Notes: generated from the sequence alone by a model not told the origin. 64,000 nucleotides of DNA from Halomonas sp. TA22 (GCF_013009075.1 NZ_CP053108.1:3428517-3492516), one strand, 5' to 3'; shown: positions 20,988-31,500, numbered from the stretch's first letter. Program-made: numbers and translations.

Positions 20988-21510
20988 GATCTCTCTCACC
21001 AGTGTAGTAACATTAAGCAACAGTCCCGAACGCCGCGAGCGAACTTCATCCTTGCCATTTCAACAATATGTGATGAATGGGCAAAAGGCCATGTCGGTAT
21101 GGCGCGGTCGCTCACTATAACCTTTCATTAGATGTCAAAAATATGGCAAATGATGACAGTGATGGATATGCCCGTGTGTTCAATGAATTCTGTGGCTGAC
21201 AACTATTCCGCATGGCCCTTGAAATGAGTTTGACATAGCCAAGAGGCGGCCACCATGTACTCAACGACAATAAGTACGGAAATTTGCCTTGCAGCAAGAT
21301 TTTTTCAAATAAAGGCGAGCGCGCTTTGCCGGTAGCGGCCCACATGGCTAGGATGATTAGTAACCGCTGTTGGAAGAGTGAACAGCTCTTTACATTCTTG
21401 TGGCGCCGATCCATCTGCCTGTTAAGGGAGGAGCGGGGGCGAGGGACGACGCGGCGGCGTGAAGCTTCTTCCTATAACGACTCTTTCGCTGCAAAAGTGG
21501 AAACGTAAAA
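20988..21510 (+). other. Divergent regulatory region between frdA and the DASS transporter; no gene seen
   Basis: This 523-base stretch has lower GC than its flanks and no ORF with family resemblance or a good ribosome site. A 19-base imperfect inverted repeat, TTCAACA-ATATG-TGATGAA (21059-21077), lies about 72 bases before frdA and could be an operator. A TATAAC at 21473-21478 is a possible -10 for the transporter. No clear FNR box (TTGAT-N4-ATCAA) was found, which is notable for a fumarate reductase promoter. Confidence 0.45.
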
Positions 21511-22962
21511 ATGAACTCTCTACTGAAGCTGCTTTCACCTCTCATGGTGGCCTTCGTCGTGGCGATACTGCCGGTGCCCGATGGTCTGCCGCCCCATGCA
21601 TGGTACTTCTTCGCCATCTTCCTCGGCTGTGTCGTTGGGTTGATCCTCGAACCGTTGCCGGGGGCCGTGATTGGCTTGATGGGTGTCACCTTGATCGCCT
21701 TGCTGTCGCCCTGGGTGCTCTACTCCCCCGAGCAGTTGGCGGCCCCAGGGTTCAATGCGGCCAACAGCGCTTTCTCATGGGCCGTGTCGGGGTTCACCAA
21801 CGCCACCGTATGGTTGATCTTCGGTGCCTTCATGTTCGCTCTGGGCTACGAGAAGACCGGGCTTGGACGGCGCATTGCACTGTGGCTGGTCAAGACAATG
21901 GGGCGGCGGACGCTGACGCTGGGGTATGCGGTGATGATCGCCGATACCATCCTGGCGCCCTTCACTCCGTCCAATACCGCGCGTAGTGCCGGCACCATCT
22001 ATCCAGTACTGCGCAACCTGCCTGGCCTATACGACTCGCATCCGAACGATCCCAGCATGAAGCGCATGGGTAGTTTTCTGATGTGGACCGCCATCGCCTC
22101 CACTTGCGTGACCAGTTCGTTGTTCCTGACCGCCTTGGCGCCCAACCTGCTCGCCATCGCACTAACCGAGACCGCTACAGGGATTCGCATCGGCTGGGGC
22201 GAGTGGTTCATGGCGGTGGCACCGGTGGGTATCCTGCTGCTCCTGGTCGTGCCGCTGCTCTGCTACTGGCTGTGCCCGCCGGAAGTGAAGTCAGGCAGCG
22301 CGGTCTCCGACTGGGCGATGGGAGAGCTCGAGACACTGGGCAGGTTGACCCGCAATGAGATGCTGCTGGTCGGCCTGGTGGTCATGGCACTGCTGCTGTG
22401 GATATTCGCAGGCGATGTAATCTCGGCCTCACTGGTGGGGCTCATCGTGATCTGTGCAATGCTGCTGTTCGGCATCATCACCTGGAATGATATTCTCGAT
22501 AATCGTGCCGCCTGGAACACCTTTGTGTGGTTCGCGACCCTCGTCGCGCTGGCCGGCGGGCTCAGTCAGGTCGGTTTCGTCGGCTGGTTCGGCAGTGTGG
22601 TGGGGGCGCGCATCAGCCACTTCGATCCGCTGATCGCGATGATTGCGCTGACCGCGATCTTCTATCTGCTGCATTACTTCTTTGCCAGTGTCACTGCCCA
22701 TGTCACGGCACTGCTGCCGGTGATGCTGGCGGCGGCCTCGGGGATCGTGGGGCTCGACATGCATATGTTCGTGCTCATGCTGCTGCCGACTCTCGGTTTC
22801 ATGGGTATCCTCACCCCGTATGGCACTGGACCGAGTCCCGTCTACTACGGTAGCGGCTACCTGCCCGGGCCGCTGTGGTGGCGCCTTGGGGCCATCTTCG
22901 GCCTGCTGTTCCTGATCGTCTGGCTGGGTGTGGGCGTGCCCTGGTTACTGCTCATCCTGTAA
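21511..22962 (+). CDS. DASS-family dicarboxylate transporter (CitT/TtdT type)
   Basis: This 483-residue inner-membrane protein has about twelve hydrophobic segments and belongs to the divalent anion:sodium symporter family (SLC13/DASS). The SNT motif in PFTPSNTARSAGTIYP and the second half-site LTPYGTGPSPVYYGSGY are the substrate and cation loops. Length and pattern are closest to the CitT, TtdT and YbhI branch, whose members exchange a carboxylate for succinate. Next to frdABCD the simplest role is fumarate (or malate or tartrate) uptake in exchange for succinate, which is inference. The N terminus overlaps no other gene, and the start has only a weak ribosome site. Confidence 0.85.
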   Translation: MNSLLKLLSPLMVAFVVAILPVPDGLPPHAWYFFAIFLGCVVGLILEPLPGAVIGLMGVTLIALLSPWVLYSPEQLAAPGFNAANSAFSWAVSGFTNATVWLIFGAFMFALGYEKTGLGRRIALWLVKTMGRRTLTLGYAVMIADTILAPFTPSNTARSAGTIYPVLRNLPGLYDSHPNDPSMKRMGSFLMWTAIASTCVTSSLFLTALAPNLLAIALTETATGIRIGWGEWFMAVAPVGILLLLVVPLLCYWLCPPEVKSGSAVSDWAMGELETLGRLTRNEMLLVGLVVMALLLWIFAGDVISASLVGLIVICAMLLFGIITWNDILDNRAAWNTFVWFATLVALAGGLSQVGFVGWFGSVVGARISHFDPLIAMIALTAIFYLLHYFFASVTAHVTALLPVMLAAASGIVGLDMHMFVLMLLPTLGFMGILTPYGTGPSPVYYGSGYLPGPLWWRLGAIFGLLFLIVWLGVGVPWLLLIL

Positions 22963-22991
22963 GTATTCTTACCTTGACGTATCTTCACAAC

Positions 22992-23027
22992 GCCCCGGCC
23001 TGACAGCCAAACCGTCAGGACCGGGGC
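22992..23027. terminator. Hairpin between convergent DASS transporter and menF
   Basis: GCCCCGG (22992-22998) pairs with CCGGGGC (23021-23027), extended by CTGAC/GTCAG. There is no T tract on either side, so a bidirectional or Rho-assisted terminator is more likely than a classical intrinsic one. Confidence 0.5.
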
Positions 23028-23042
23028 AGCCTTGCATGTGAA

Positions 23043-24371
23043 TCATCCCAACATCGACATGACATTGGCGATCTTGGTATCGAGCTCCTGCCACTCGGCG
23101 TAAGGCTCCGAGCCCTCGACGATACCGGCACCGGCAAACAGGCTCACGGCGTTGGCCGTGACCCGGGCGCTACGAATGGCTACGGTAAACTCCGCATGTT
23201 CGCGGCTCATGATGCCGCAGGCTCCCGCATACCAGCCGCGTGCATGGGCCTCATGGGTGCGAATGAAATCAAGCGCATGCTCGTGTGGCATGCCGCCCAC
23301 CGCTGGGGTGGGGTGCAGGGCTTTGAGCAGTTGCCAGTCCGCTACCTCCTCGAGTAGCTCGGCTTCGATATCGCATCGCAAGTGCTGTAGCAGTCGCAGC
23401 TTCAAGATATGAGGCTCGCTGAAGCGAATGTCGCGGGAGAGGGGGGCGAGACGTCTGCAGATATCCGCCTGCACTATCCGATTTTCATGACGGTTCTTGG
23501 TATCGCTGTGCAGGACGCTCGCCAGTGCATGGTCAAGAGCGGTATCCCCGCTGCGTCGCATGGTGCCGGCGAGGGCCTCGCTAAGGAGCTGTCTGCCGTC
23601 ACGCCGATAGAGCCGCTCCGGCGAGCAGCCGATGAAGGTGTCAGCAGGGGAGAATTGATAAGCGAAGTGAAAACAGTCGAGGCTGCGGACTTGCCAATGA
23701 TGCAGCAGCTGCCAGGGGTCTATCGGCTGATGCGTGACCAGGCGGCTCTCGCGAGAGAGTACGACCTTTTGCGTATGCGACTGGAAGGCGGGCTGAATGA
23801 TCTCATTCACCCACTCCGCCCACTCTGAGGGTTCCGGCCGGTCGTGACGAGTGAATGAGATCGGCTCCCAGCCTGGTAGTGGGCGTTCGGGGCGGATGGC
23901 GTCCAGGGCCGTCTCAGCTGCTGCCAATTCGGCCTCGTGGTTGGTTGAGTCGAACAGCAGATTGAGACTGAGCTGTGCCAAATCGCCCTGCCGCATCAGT
24001 TCGATTCTCGGTAGCAAGAAACGGCAACCGCCGAAGGCTGGCCATTGGCGGGTGTCGGTAGGATCGAAGGCGAGCCCTCCGAAGTAGCGTAGGGCACCAC
24101 CAGACTCAAGCAAACCCAGCTCGTTCAAGCGAGTGGGATCAGTGATCTCATGCACGCAGCCGAGAGTTGCATACTGAGAGGCGTTCGGTTCGCGCCCTTG
24201 CCAATAAAGGCGCGGGAGCAGCACTTGAAGCGAGAGCCACGCCAAGGGGTCAGCAATCGCTATCGACATGGTCAATCGAACGAAGCCATGCGGTGCTTGT
24301 CCGCGAAGTTCGGCCAGACGTTTCTTTATTGCTAGCATCGTGTCGTCGGAGGAGGGTGTAATAGTAATCAT
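23043..24371 (-). CDS. menF: Isochorismate synthase
   Basis: MenF (about 442 residues) converts chorismate to isochorismate, the entry to menaquinone synthesis. The C-terminal chorismate-binding domain carries HPTPAVGGMPHEHALDFI and YAGACGIMSREHAEFTVAIRS, with the metal and catalytic residues; VVLSRESRL and FIGCSPERLYRR are upstream family blocks. Placement with all other men genes argues for MenF rather than a siderophore EntC. The start is uncertain: ATG 24371 is used, ATG 24338 and TTG 24404 are alternatives, and none has a good ribosome site. It is divergent from menA. Confidence 0.9.
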   Translation of the reverse strand: MITITPSSDDTMLAIKKRLAELRGQAPHGFVRLTMSIAIADPLAWLSLQVLLPRLYWQGREPNASQYATLGCVHEITDPTRLNELGLLESGGALRYFGGLAFDPTDTRQWPAFGGCRFLLPRIELMRQGDLAQLSLNLLFDSTNHEAELAAAETALDAIRPERPLPGWEPISFTRHDRPEPSEWAEWVNEIIQPAFQSHTQKVVLSRESRLVTHQPIDPWQLLHHWQVRSLDCFHFAYQFSPADTFIGCSPERLYRRDGRQLLSEALAGTMRRSGDTALDHALASVLHSDTKNRHENRIVQADICRRLAPLSRDIRFSEPHILKLRLLQHLRCDIEAELLEEVADWQLLKALHPTPAVGGMPHEHALDFIRTHEAHARGWYAGACGIMSREHAEFTVAIRSARVTANAVSLFAGAGIVEGSEPYAEWQELDTKIANVMSMLG

Positions 24372-24566
24372 GTAATGGTGACATAACGATCGTTTCCAAA
24401 CCAACTAAAAACCATTGCTATCTCTATACATGGTCTTTGTACCGATGTGCTGGCTGTATTATTTAATTAAAAAAAGAAAAATTGGCTATCTGCATTGTCC
24501 ACTTCGAAATATTCATGGATCAAGTTACCTTATCCGTTAGGGACCGTATCAGAGTACACGGGCCGA

Positions 24567-24600
24567 CTGCTTCATGAAGCAGCGATATCTGGTAATATCG
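24567..24600. promoter_or_regulatory. Two adjacent palindromes upstream of menA
   Basis: CTGCTTCATGAAGCAG (24567-24582) is a perfect 16-base palindrome. It is followed directly by CGATAT-N6-ATATCG (24583-24600), whose right half contains a TAATAT that could serve as the menA -10. The pair lies 35-68 bases before the menA ATG in an AT-rich divergent gap shared with menF, so it is a candidate operator for an unknown regulator. Confidence 0.45.
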
Positions 24601-24634
24601 CATATCGCCTCAACGTAATACGCAAGGAAATCTC

Positions 24635-25543
24635 ATGGGCACTTTATCGGCCTGGTTAATGGCGATGCGGCTGAGAACGCTGCCCCTGGCCTGCTCCTCG
24701 ATTCTTCTGGGCAGTGGCCTGGCCGCAAACCGGGGGGAATTCGATACAAGGATAATGGTGCTTGCCCTGCTTACCGCCACGCTGCTGCAGATCCTCTCCA
24801 ATCTGGCCAACGACTATGGCGATTGGGTATCCGGGGCCGACAATGGGGAGAGGATCGGCCCTCCACGTGCGCTTGCGTCAGGTGTGATCTCCCGTCGTCA
24901 GATGTCGCATGCCATGGCACTGACTGGCCTGGCGTCCGCCGTGGCGGGGTTGTTATTGCTATTCGCCTCCTTCGGTACCGACTGGATGGCGATTCTGGCC
25001 TTTACTGCACTGGGGGCGACGGCGATCCTTGCTGCCATCACCTATACGGTAGGCATCGGTCATACCCCCTATGGTTATCGCGGGTTTGGCGATATATCGG
25101 TATTTCTGTTCTTCGGGCTGCTCGGTGTGCTGGGCTCCTACTACCTATTCACCCATACGCTGACGTGGGAACTGCTGCTACCGGCGGCAGCCTGCGGCCT
25201 GTTGGCCACGGCCGTGCTCAATATCAATAACGTACGCGATATCGAGAGCGATGCGCAAAGTGACAAGATTACCCTGGCGGTGAGGCTTGGACGTCGCGGA
25301 GCGGTGATCTACCATTGGGCACTGCTGACGATGGGGCTGCTACTCAGTCTGATATTTCTCTATCTGGATGAGGCGGGAAAATGGGCGGGGCTTTTAATGC
25401 TTGCCATCCTCCCCCTGGGGCATGCTGCCCTTACGCTGGGCAAAAGCCGCGATGGCCAAGTGCTCACGGGGGCCTTGAAAGAGACCGTGCTCAGCGTCTT
25501 TGTCTATCATCTGCTGCTGTCACTCGGGCTGGCGCTTTCATGA
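24635..25543 (+). CDS. menA: 1,4-Dihydroxy-2-naphthoate polyprenyltransferase
   Basis: MenA (302 residues) attaches the polyprenyl tail to dihydroxynaphthoate in the inner membrane. It is a UbiA-family protein with about eight hydrophobic segments. The first Asp-rich motif is NDYGDWVSGAD near residue 64, and the second lies in NVRDIESDAQSDKITLAVRLG near 190. AAGGA stands six bases before the ATG. It closes the right side of the men-frd block, 84 bases before tatD. Confidence 0.94.
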   Translation: MGTLSAWLMAMRLRTLPLACSSILLGSGLAANRGEFDTRIMVLALLTATLLQILSNLANDYGDWVSGADNGERIGPPRALASGVISRRQMSHAMALTGLASAVAGLLLLFASFGTDWMAILAFTALGATAILAAITYTVGIGHTPYGYRGFGDISVFLFFGLLGVLGSYYLFTHTLTWELLLPAAACGLLATAVLNINNVRDIESDAQSDKITLAVRLGRRGAVIYHWALLTMGLLLSLIFLYLDEAGKWAGLLMLAILPLGHAALTLGKSRDGQVLTGALKETVLSVFVYHLLLSLGLALS

Positions 25544-25627
25544 TATCGTTGGCAGCCTCGAGCCATTGCCAATCGAGTGGCATGCCTGCTCGCTCATTCC
25601 CTTGGATATGCTGGAATAACGCACCGT

Positions 25628-26455
25628 ATGTACGTCGACTCCCACTGCCATCTCGACCGTCTCGATCTCGCTGCTCACGGCGGAGAACTGAGTGCTGCGC
25701 TGGATGCCGCTCGCCAGCGGGAGGTCCATCAATTCCTGGCCATCGCCGTGACGCTCGCTGGCGTGCCGGGCCTTGCCGAGATATCTCGGCAGCATGAGGA
25801 TGTAGTGATCTCCGCCGGCGTGCACCCGTTACACTCCCTGGCGCGGGAACCTACAGTAGAGGCGATCAAGGCAAGCGCCGATACCTACGGAGCGGTCGCT
25901 ATCGGCGAGACGGGGCTTGATTACCACTATGATTCGGTCTCCCGTAGGACCCAGTATGAGCGCTTCAAGCGCCATCTGATCGCTGCCCAAGAGCTGGAGT
26001 TACCTGTCATCGTACATACCCGCGAGGCGCGTGATGAGACGCTGGCGCTGATTCGCGAACATACCGACCCTGCCGTTGGCGGCGTGCTGCACTGCTTTAC
26101 CGAGGATCTGGCGATGGCTCGCGAAGCCGTGCGCCATGGTTTCTTCATTTCGCTTTCAGGCATCGTCACCTTTCGCAATGCCGAGGCATTACGCGAACTG
26201 GCACGTGCGATTCCCCTCGATCGGCTGTTGATCGAGACCGACAGCCCCTATCTTGCGCCGGTACCGCATCGTGGCAAGCCCAATGAGCCGCAATGGGTGG
26301 TGGAAGTGGCCGAGTGCATCGCCAACGAGCGGGGCATCAGTCTCGATGAAGTGGCCATGCAGACCACTGCCAACTTCTATCGTCTGTTTCGTGCTGCGGC
26401 ACCCCAGGCCTCGCCAGACGTGCGTGACATGCTGGCGCGTGCCAACCTGTTGTAA
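25628..26455 (+). CDS. tatD: TatD family metal-dependent deoxyribonuclease
   Basis: This 275-residue TIM-barrel hydrolase belongs to the TatD DNase family, which acts on DNA ends in repair and turnover. The metal ligands are visible in MYVDSHCHLD (start), AIGETGLDY, VIVHTREA, LHCFTE and LIETDSPYL. The frame extends upstream to 25577, but ATG 25628 gives the family N terminus. In Pseudomonas it follows pilZ directly; here 13.6 kb of menaquinone and fumarate genes come between. The closest named relative may be YcfH. Confidence 0.92.
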   Translation: MYVDSHCHLDRLDLAAHGGELSAALDAARQREVHQFLAIAVTLAGVPGLAEISRQHEDVVISAGVHPLHSLAREPTVEAIKASADTYGAVAIGETGLDYHYDSVSRRTQYERFKRHLIAAQELELPVIVHTREARDETLALIREHTDPAVGGVLHCFTEDLAMAREAVRHGFFISLSGIVTFRNAEALRELARAIPLDRLLIETDSPYLAPVPHRGKPNEPQWVVEVAECIANERGISLDEVAMQTTANFYRLFRAAAPQASPDVRDMLARANLL

Positions 26456-26496
26456 ATGATGGCCTCTGGCCTGCGTGGCGCGACAAGGAGCGTGTT

Positions 26497-27042
26497 ATGT
26501 CTCTTGAACCCTTGCTCTCCCATCTCGATCCCGATGATGACGAACTGCCCCCCATCGAGCGCTGGAATCCCGACTACTGCGGTGAGATGGATCTCACTAT
26601 TACCGCCGAAGGCCGCTGGATTCACGAAGGCACCCCTATCGGGCGTGCAAGTCTTGTACGTGTGCTCTCGCGTGTCATGCGCCGTGAAGAGGATGGTCAC
26701 TACTACCTGGTCACGCCGGTGGAGAAGGTCCGCCTCCAGGTCGAGGATCGCCCCTTTCTGATCGTCGATGCCGATGAAACTACTGCAGGCTGGCAACTGA
26801 CGACCAATGTCGGCGATCGGCTGACGCTCGGTGAAGCGCATCATCTGTGCTTGAGCGATACGCCTGCCGGTGAGGAGGTGCCTGAGGTGGCGGTGCGCTT
26901 CGGGCTTGGCGCTCGGCTCAATCGCAACGTGTTCTATCGCCTGGTTGAACTGGCCGAAGAGCGCCAGGGCGAGGCGGGCATCGAGCTCGGGCTGGTCAGC
27001 GCCGGCATATGGCAACCCCTCGGGCGTCTGGATAGAACGTGA
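26497..27042 (+). CDS. DUF1285 family protein
   Basis: This 181-residue protein matches the DUF1285 family in the pattern RWNPDYCGEMDLTITAEGRWIHEGTPIGR, followed by HYYLVTPVEKVRLQVEDRPF and a C-terminal GARLNRNVFYRLVELA. Family members are small cytoplasmic proteins of unknown function, conserved next to tatD in Pseudomonas and relatives. No signal peptide or membrane segment is seen. The stop overlaps the GTG of the helicase (GTGA), so the two are translationally coupled. Confidence 0.85.
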   Translation: MSLEPLLSHLDPDDDELPPIERWNPDYCGEMDLTITAEGRWIHEGTPIGRASLVRVLSRVMRREEDGHYYLVTPVEKVRLQVEDRPFLIVDADETTAGWQLTTNVGDRLTLGEAHHLCLSDTPAGEEVPEVAVRFGLGARLNRNVFYRLVELAEERQGEAGIELGLVSAGIWQPLGRLDRT

Positions 27043-29249
27043 GACTGACCGACGAGCAGCGTGCCGTGGTGCATCATGACGGCGGTCATGCCCGCGTGGC
27101 GGCGGTGGCTGGGGCGGGCAAGACTACCACCATGGTGGCGAGGGTGCTTCACTTGCTGGAGCAGGGGGTGGCGCCGGCGCGAATGCTGGTGCTGATGTTC
27201 AATCGCGCCGCGCGGGAAGATTTCAACGCCAAGCTTGGCCGTTGGGCGCCGCCTGGCCAGCCGTTGCCCGACGTACGTACCTTCCACTCCATTGGTCATC
27301 GCTTGACCGCGAGCCTGACGCGCTGGGGGGCGCTTGCCCCAAAGCAGTTGCTTGCCGCCGACTGGCAGCGTGAGCGACTGCTTCGCCAGGCCATCCATCA
27401 AGCCCTGGCCAATGACGAGGCGAGCCTGGAGGCGGCCCTTGATGCCGAGCGGATCGAGGCCTTCGGCCATTTCTGTGAACTGGTCAAGGCCGAGATGGCG
27501 GTATCCACCGAGCTCTATGAGCGCCTGGATTTCGGCAGTGACACCGGCCATTTTGTGGCTGCGTTCGACGAGTGCGAAGCGCTGCTCGATCGTCATGGAG
27601 TGATGACCTACGCCGACCTGCTCTATCGTCCGCTGCGTGTGCTCGAGGCGGATCGTGTGCTTCGCGAGCGGGTCGAGGGCTATCTCGAGCATGTGATCAT
27701 CGATGAGTACCAAGACATCAACGAGGCGCAGCAGCGTCTCCTGGCGATACTCGCCGGCCAGCGCGCGGCTGTCATGGCGGTGGGCGATGCCAACCAGTGC
27801 ATCTACGAGTGGCGCGGTGCACGTCCCGGCACCATGCTCGAGGACTTCACCCGGCTGTTCGGTTCCGCACGGGACTACCCATTGTCGACCACCTTTCGTC
27901 ATGGCCATGCCTTGGCACTGGCGGCCAACCATGCCATCGCCGCCAATCGGCGGCGTCCCGACCAGCTGTGCCTGGCGGCACCGACCAATCCCGACACCCT
28001 GTTGGGCGTGGCACAGGGTGGGGCTCGCCTGATCGAGGCACTGCAGGTATGGCAGGCGCAGGGCCGACGCCTGGACGAAGGCTGTATCCTGGTACGTAGC
28101 TGGACGCTGTCCGTCTCGGTGCAGCTGCAACTGCTGCGTGCCGGTATCCCGTTTCGGCTCTCCCGTGAGGATCGTTTCGTGTTTCGCCTGCCGCTGGTGC
28201 AGGCGCTGGCCGGTTATCTGCGTCTGGCGCGAGCTCCCCATCTGCTCAACGATCCTGGCCATGTGCTGATGCTGCTTGCCCAGCCGCCTCCCTTCGTGGC
28301 CCGGGAGCGGTTGACGGCGCTTGCCAACCGCCTGGCCGACACCCAGCAGTGGCCATCGACGCATGATCCGCTGCTGGCCAATCTCAAGCCGATCCAGCGG
28401 CGCAACCTCAAGCGTCGCTGGGAGTTGCTGTGCGAATTGCCACGACTGGCGCAGCTACCGCCGGCCAAGCTGCTCGAATATGTCGTCGAGCGCCTGGATG
28501 CCGAAAAGGTACTCAAGCGTGCGGCGGCCAGGCGAGAGAAGGGTGAAGAGGACGTGCGGCTGCTGGATGTAATGATCGAACAGGCGAGCGAGCTTGACCA
28601 GGACCCCGATGCCTTCATCGCCCTGTTGCAGGAGCCGGTGGAGAGCCAGGCGCAGGGGGTGCTGATCACCACGGTGCATGGTGCCAAGGGACTGGAGTGG
28701 CCCTTGGTCGCACTATGGGGAGCCAACGAAGAGGATTTTCCCCACTACAGCCGCGACAACCCCCTGAGCGAGGCGCGCCTGGAGGAGGAGCGCCGGCTAT
28801 TCTACGTGGCGATCACCCGGGCGCGCGAGCGCTTGCTGATGCTGCATGATGGCGGCGAACATCGCCCCAGCCGCTTCATCGCCGAGACGGCCTGGGAGGA
28901 GTGCCAGCGTATCGACGCTGCGCTGAAAGCCACCGCGCCTGGCGATACGCCGCTTGCCGTGACCTCACCGGCGCTGGTCGAGCGCTATCTGGCGATGGCC
29001 GGCCAACCCATGCCGGTCGAGGCGGCCAAGCCCCAGGGGGTGGCCAGCCCGGCAGGGGAGTACCGATCCCACGGCGATTTTCAAGCGGGTCAGCGTATTC
29101 GTCATGCGGTGTTTGGAGAGGGGGAGATCTTGGTGGTCGAGGGGAATCCCACCAACCCGGTCATCGATGTCCGATTCACTCAGGCGGGCAGACGGCGCTT
29201 GATTGCGCTGCGTGCCCCCCTTGAACTGCTTGCAAGCGTTGACAGCTGA
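27039..29249 (+). CDS. UvrD/PcrA-like superfamily 1 DNA helicase
   Basis: This 736-residue protein is an SF1A 3'-5' helicase. Walker A is VAGAGKTTTM near residue 24. The DEXX box is IIDEYQDINEAQ near 224, motif III is VGDANQCIYEWRGA near 250, motif V is VLITTVHGAKGLEW and motif VI is LFYVAITRARERLLM. A C-terminal Tudor-like segment (about 680-735, RIRHAVFGEGEILVV) resembles the end of PcrA/UvrD, which contacts RNA polymerase. It is longer than UvrD's core, but it is not RecB or AddA because no nuclease motif is seen. The GTG start overlaps DUF1285. Its specific role is unknown. Confidence 0.88.
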   Translation: MRLTDEQRAVVHHDGGHARVAAVAGAGKTTTMVARVLHLLEQGVAPARMLVLMFNRAAREDFNAKLGRWAPPGQPLPDVRTFHSIGHRLTASLTRWGALAPKQLLAADWQRERLLRQAIHQALANDEASLEAALDAERIEAFGHFCELVKAEMAVSTELYERLDFGSDTGHFVAAFDECEALLDRHGVMTYADLLYRPLRVLEADRVLRERVEGYLEHVIIDEYQDINEAQQRLLAILAGQRAAVMAVGDANQCIYEWRGARPGTMLEDFTRLFGSARDYPLSTTFRHGHALALAANHAIAANRRRPDQLCLAAPTNPDTLLGVAQGGARLIEALQVWQAQGRRLDEGCILVRSWTLSVSVQLQLLRAGIPFRLSREDRFVFRLPLVQALAGYLRLARAPHLLNDPGHVLMLLAQPPPFVARERLTALANRLADTQQWPSTHDPLLANLKPIQRRNLKRRWELLCELPRLAQLPPAKLLEYVVERLDAEKVLKRAAARREKGEEDVRLLDVMIEQASELDQDPDAFIALLQEPVESQAQGVLITTVHGAKGLEWPLVALWGANEEDFPHYSRDNPLSEARLEEERRLFYVAITRARERLLMLHDGGEHRPSRFIAETAWEECQRIDAALKATAPGDTPLAVTSPALVERYLAMAGQPMPVEAAKPQGVASPAGEYRSHGDFQAGQRIRHAVFGEGEILVVEGNPTNPVIDVRFTQAGRRRLIALRAPLELLASVDS

Positions 29250-29269
29250 TTTGATGCGGGCTGTCATAA

Positions 29270-30364
<1,095 letters not shown>

Positions 30365-30379
30365 CCGGGAGATCACGCC

Positions 30380-31468
30380 ATGATGGCCTTTATCGATCTT
30401 GCCAATCAGCAGGCACGCATCAAGCCGCGTCTCGATGCCGCCATCGGGCGTGTCCTTGCCCACGGCCGCTATGTGCTGGGGCCGGAAGTGGAGGAGCTTG
30501 AGGCTCGTCTGGCGGCCTATGTCGGAGTGAGCCACTGCATCAGCTGCGCCAACGGGACCGATGCCCTGCAGATCGCCCAGATGGCACTGGGAATCGGCCA
30601 CGGAGACGAGGTGATCGTGCCTGATTTCAGCTTTATCGCCAGTGCCGAAAGCGTGGCCCTGATCGGCGCCACCCCGGTCTACGTGGACATCGACCCGCAC
30701 ACCTATCTGCTCGACCCGGCAGGAATTGAAGCAGCCATCACTCCGCGTACCCGAGCGATCATGCCGGTGTCGATGTTTGGCCAGTGCGCCGATTTCACTG
30801 CCATTGACGCGATCGCCGAGCGCCATGGGCTTGCGGTCATCGAGGATGCTGCTCAGAGTTTCGGTGCTACCCATCACGGCAGGCGATCCTGCGCTCTGAG
30901 TCGTGTCGCCTGTACCAGCTTCTTTCCCAGCAAGCCATTGGGCGCCTATGGCGATGGTGGAGCGATCTTCACTCATGATGATGACCTGGCCGAAGCGCTC
31001 CGCCAGATCGCCCGGCACGGTGAGACACGCCGCTACGAACATGAGCGGGTCGGAGTCAATAGCCGGCTGGATACCCTTCAGGCGGCTATCCTGCTGGCCA
31101 AGCTCGAAATTTTCGACGAGGAGCTGGCGCTGCGCCAGGCGGCGGCAGAGCGCTATGACCGCCTGCTGCAGGGAATAGGGATTACCACCACGCCTCACGT
31201 CGAGGCGCACAACCTGAGCGCCTATGCCCAGTACAGCATCCGTGTCGAGAACCGCGAGGTGGTGCGTGAGGCGCTGGCGCGTGACGCAATCCCCACCGCA
31301 GTGCACTACCCCTTACCGCTAAGCCAACAGCCGGCGGTGGCCAGCCGTGTCGACCTGCCCCAGACCCGAGCGGTCTGCGAACGGATTCTCAGCCTGCCGA
31401 TGCACCCCTATCTCGAGGAGGCGCAGCAGCGACAGGTCGTGGAAGCCTTGGCGTGTGCCATGACATGA
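30380..31468 (+). CDS. DegT/DnrJ/EryC1 aminotransferase, WlbC/WbpE-like
   Basis: This 362-residue PLP enzyme belongs to the DegT/DnrJ/EryC1 sugar aminotransferases. The start FIDLANQQARIKPRLDAAI, the cofactor region CANGTDALQ and the PLP lysine in SFFPSKPLGAYGDGGAIF are visible, with HYPLPLSQQP near the end. Together with the dehydrogenase fifteen bases upstream it probably makes UDP-2-acetamido-3-amino-uronate for surface polysaccharide. GGGAGA precedes the tandem ATGs at 30380 and 30383. A terminator follows, then the CRISPR array. Confidence 0.83.
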   Translation: MMAFIDLANQQARIKPRLDAAIGRVLAHGRYVLGPEVEELEARLAAYVGVSHCISCANGTDALQIAQMALGIGHGDEVIVPDFSFIASAESVALIGATPVYVDIDPHTYLLDPAGIEAAITPRTRAIMPVSMFGQCADFTAIDAIAERHGLAVIEDAAQSFGATHHGRRSCALSRVACTSFFPSKPLGAYGDGGAIFTHDDDLAEALRQIARHGETRRYEHERVGVNSRLDTLQAAILLAKLEIFDEELALRQAAAERYDRLLQGIGITTTPHVEAHNLSAYAQYSIRVENREVVREALARDAIPTAVHYPLPLSQQPAVASRVDLPQTRAVCERILSLPMHPYLEEAQQRQVVEALACAMT

Positions 31469-31500
31469 GCTTGACGTAAGTGTGACGGAGGCGGGAAAGC

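Noticed and set aside
21115-21414. 99-residue minus-strand frame in the frdA-transporter gap
   Set aside because: No ribosome site, no recognisable domain and mixed composition; likely random.
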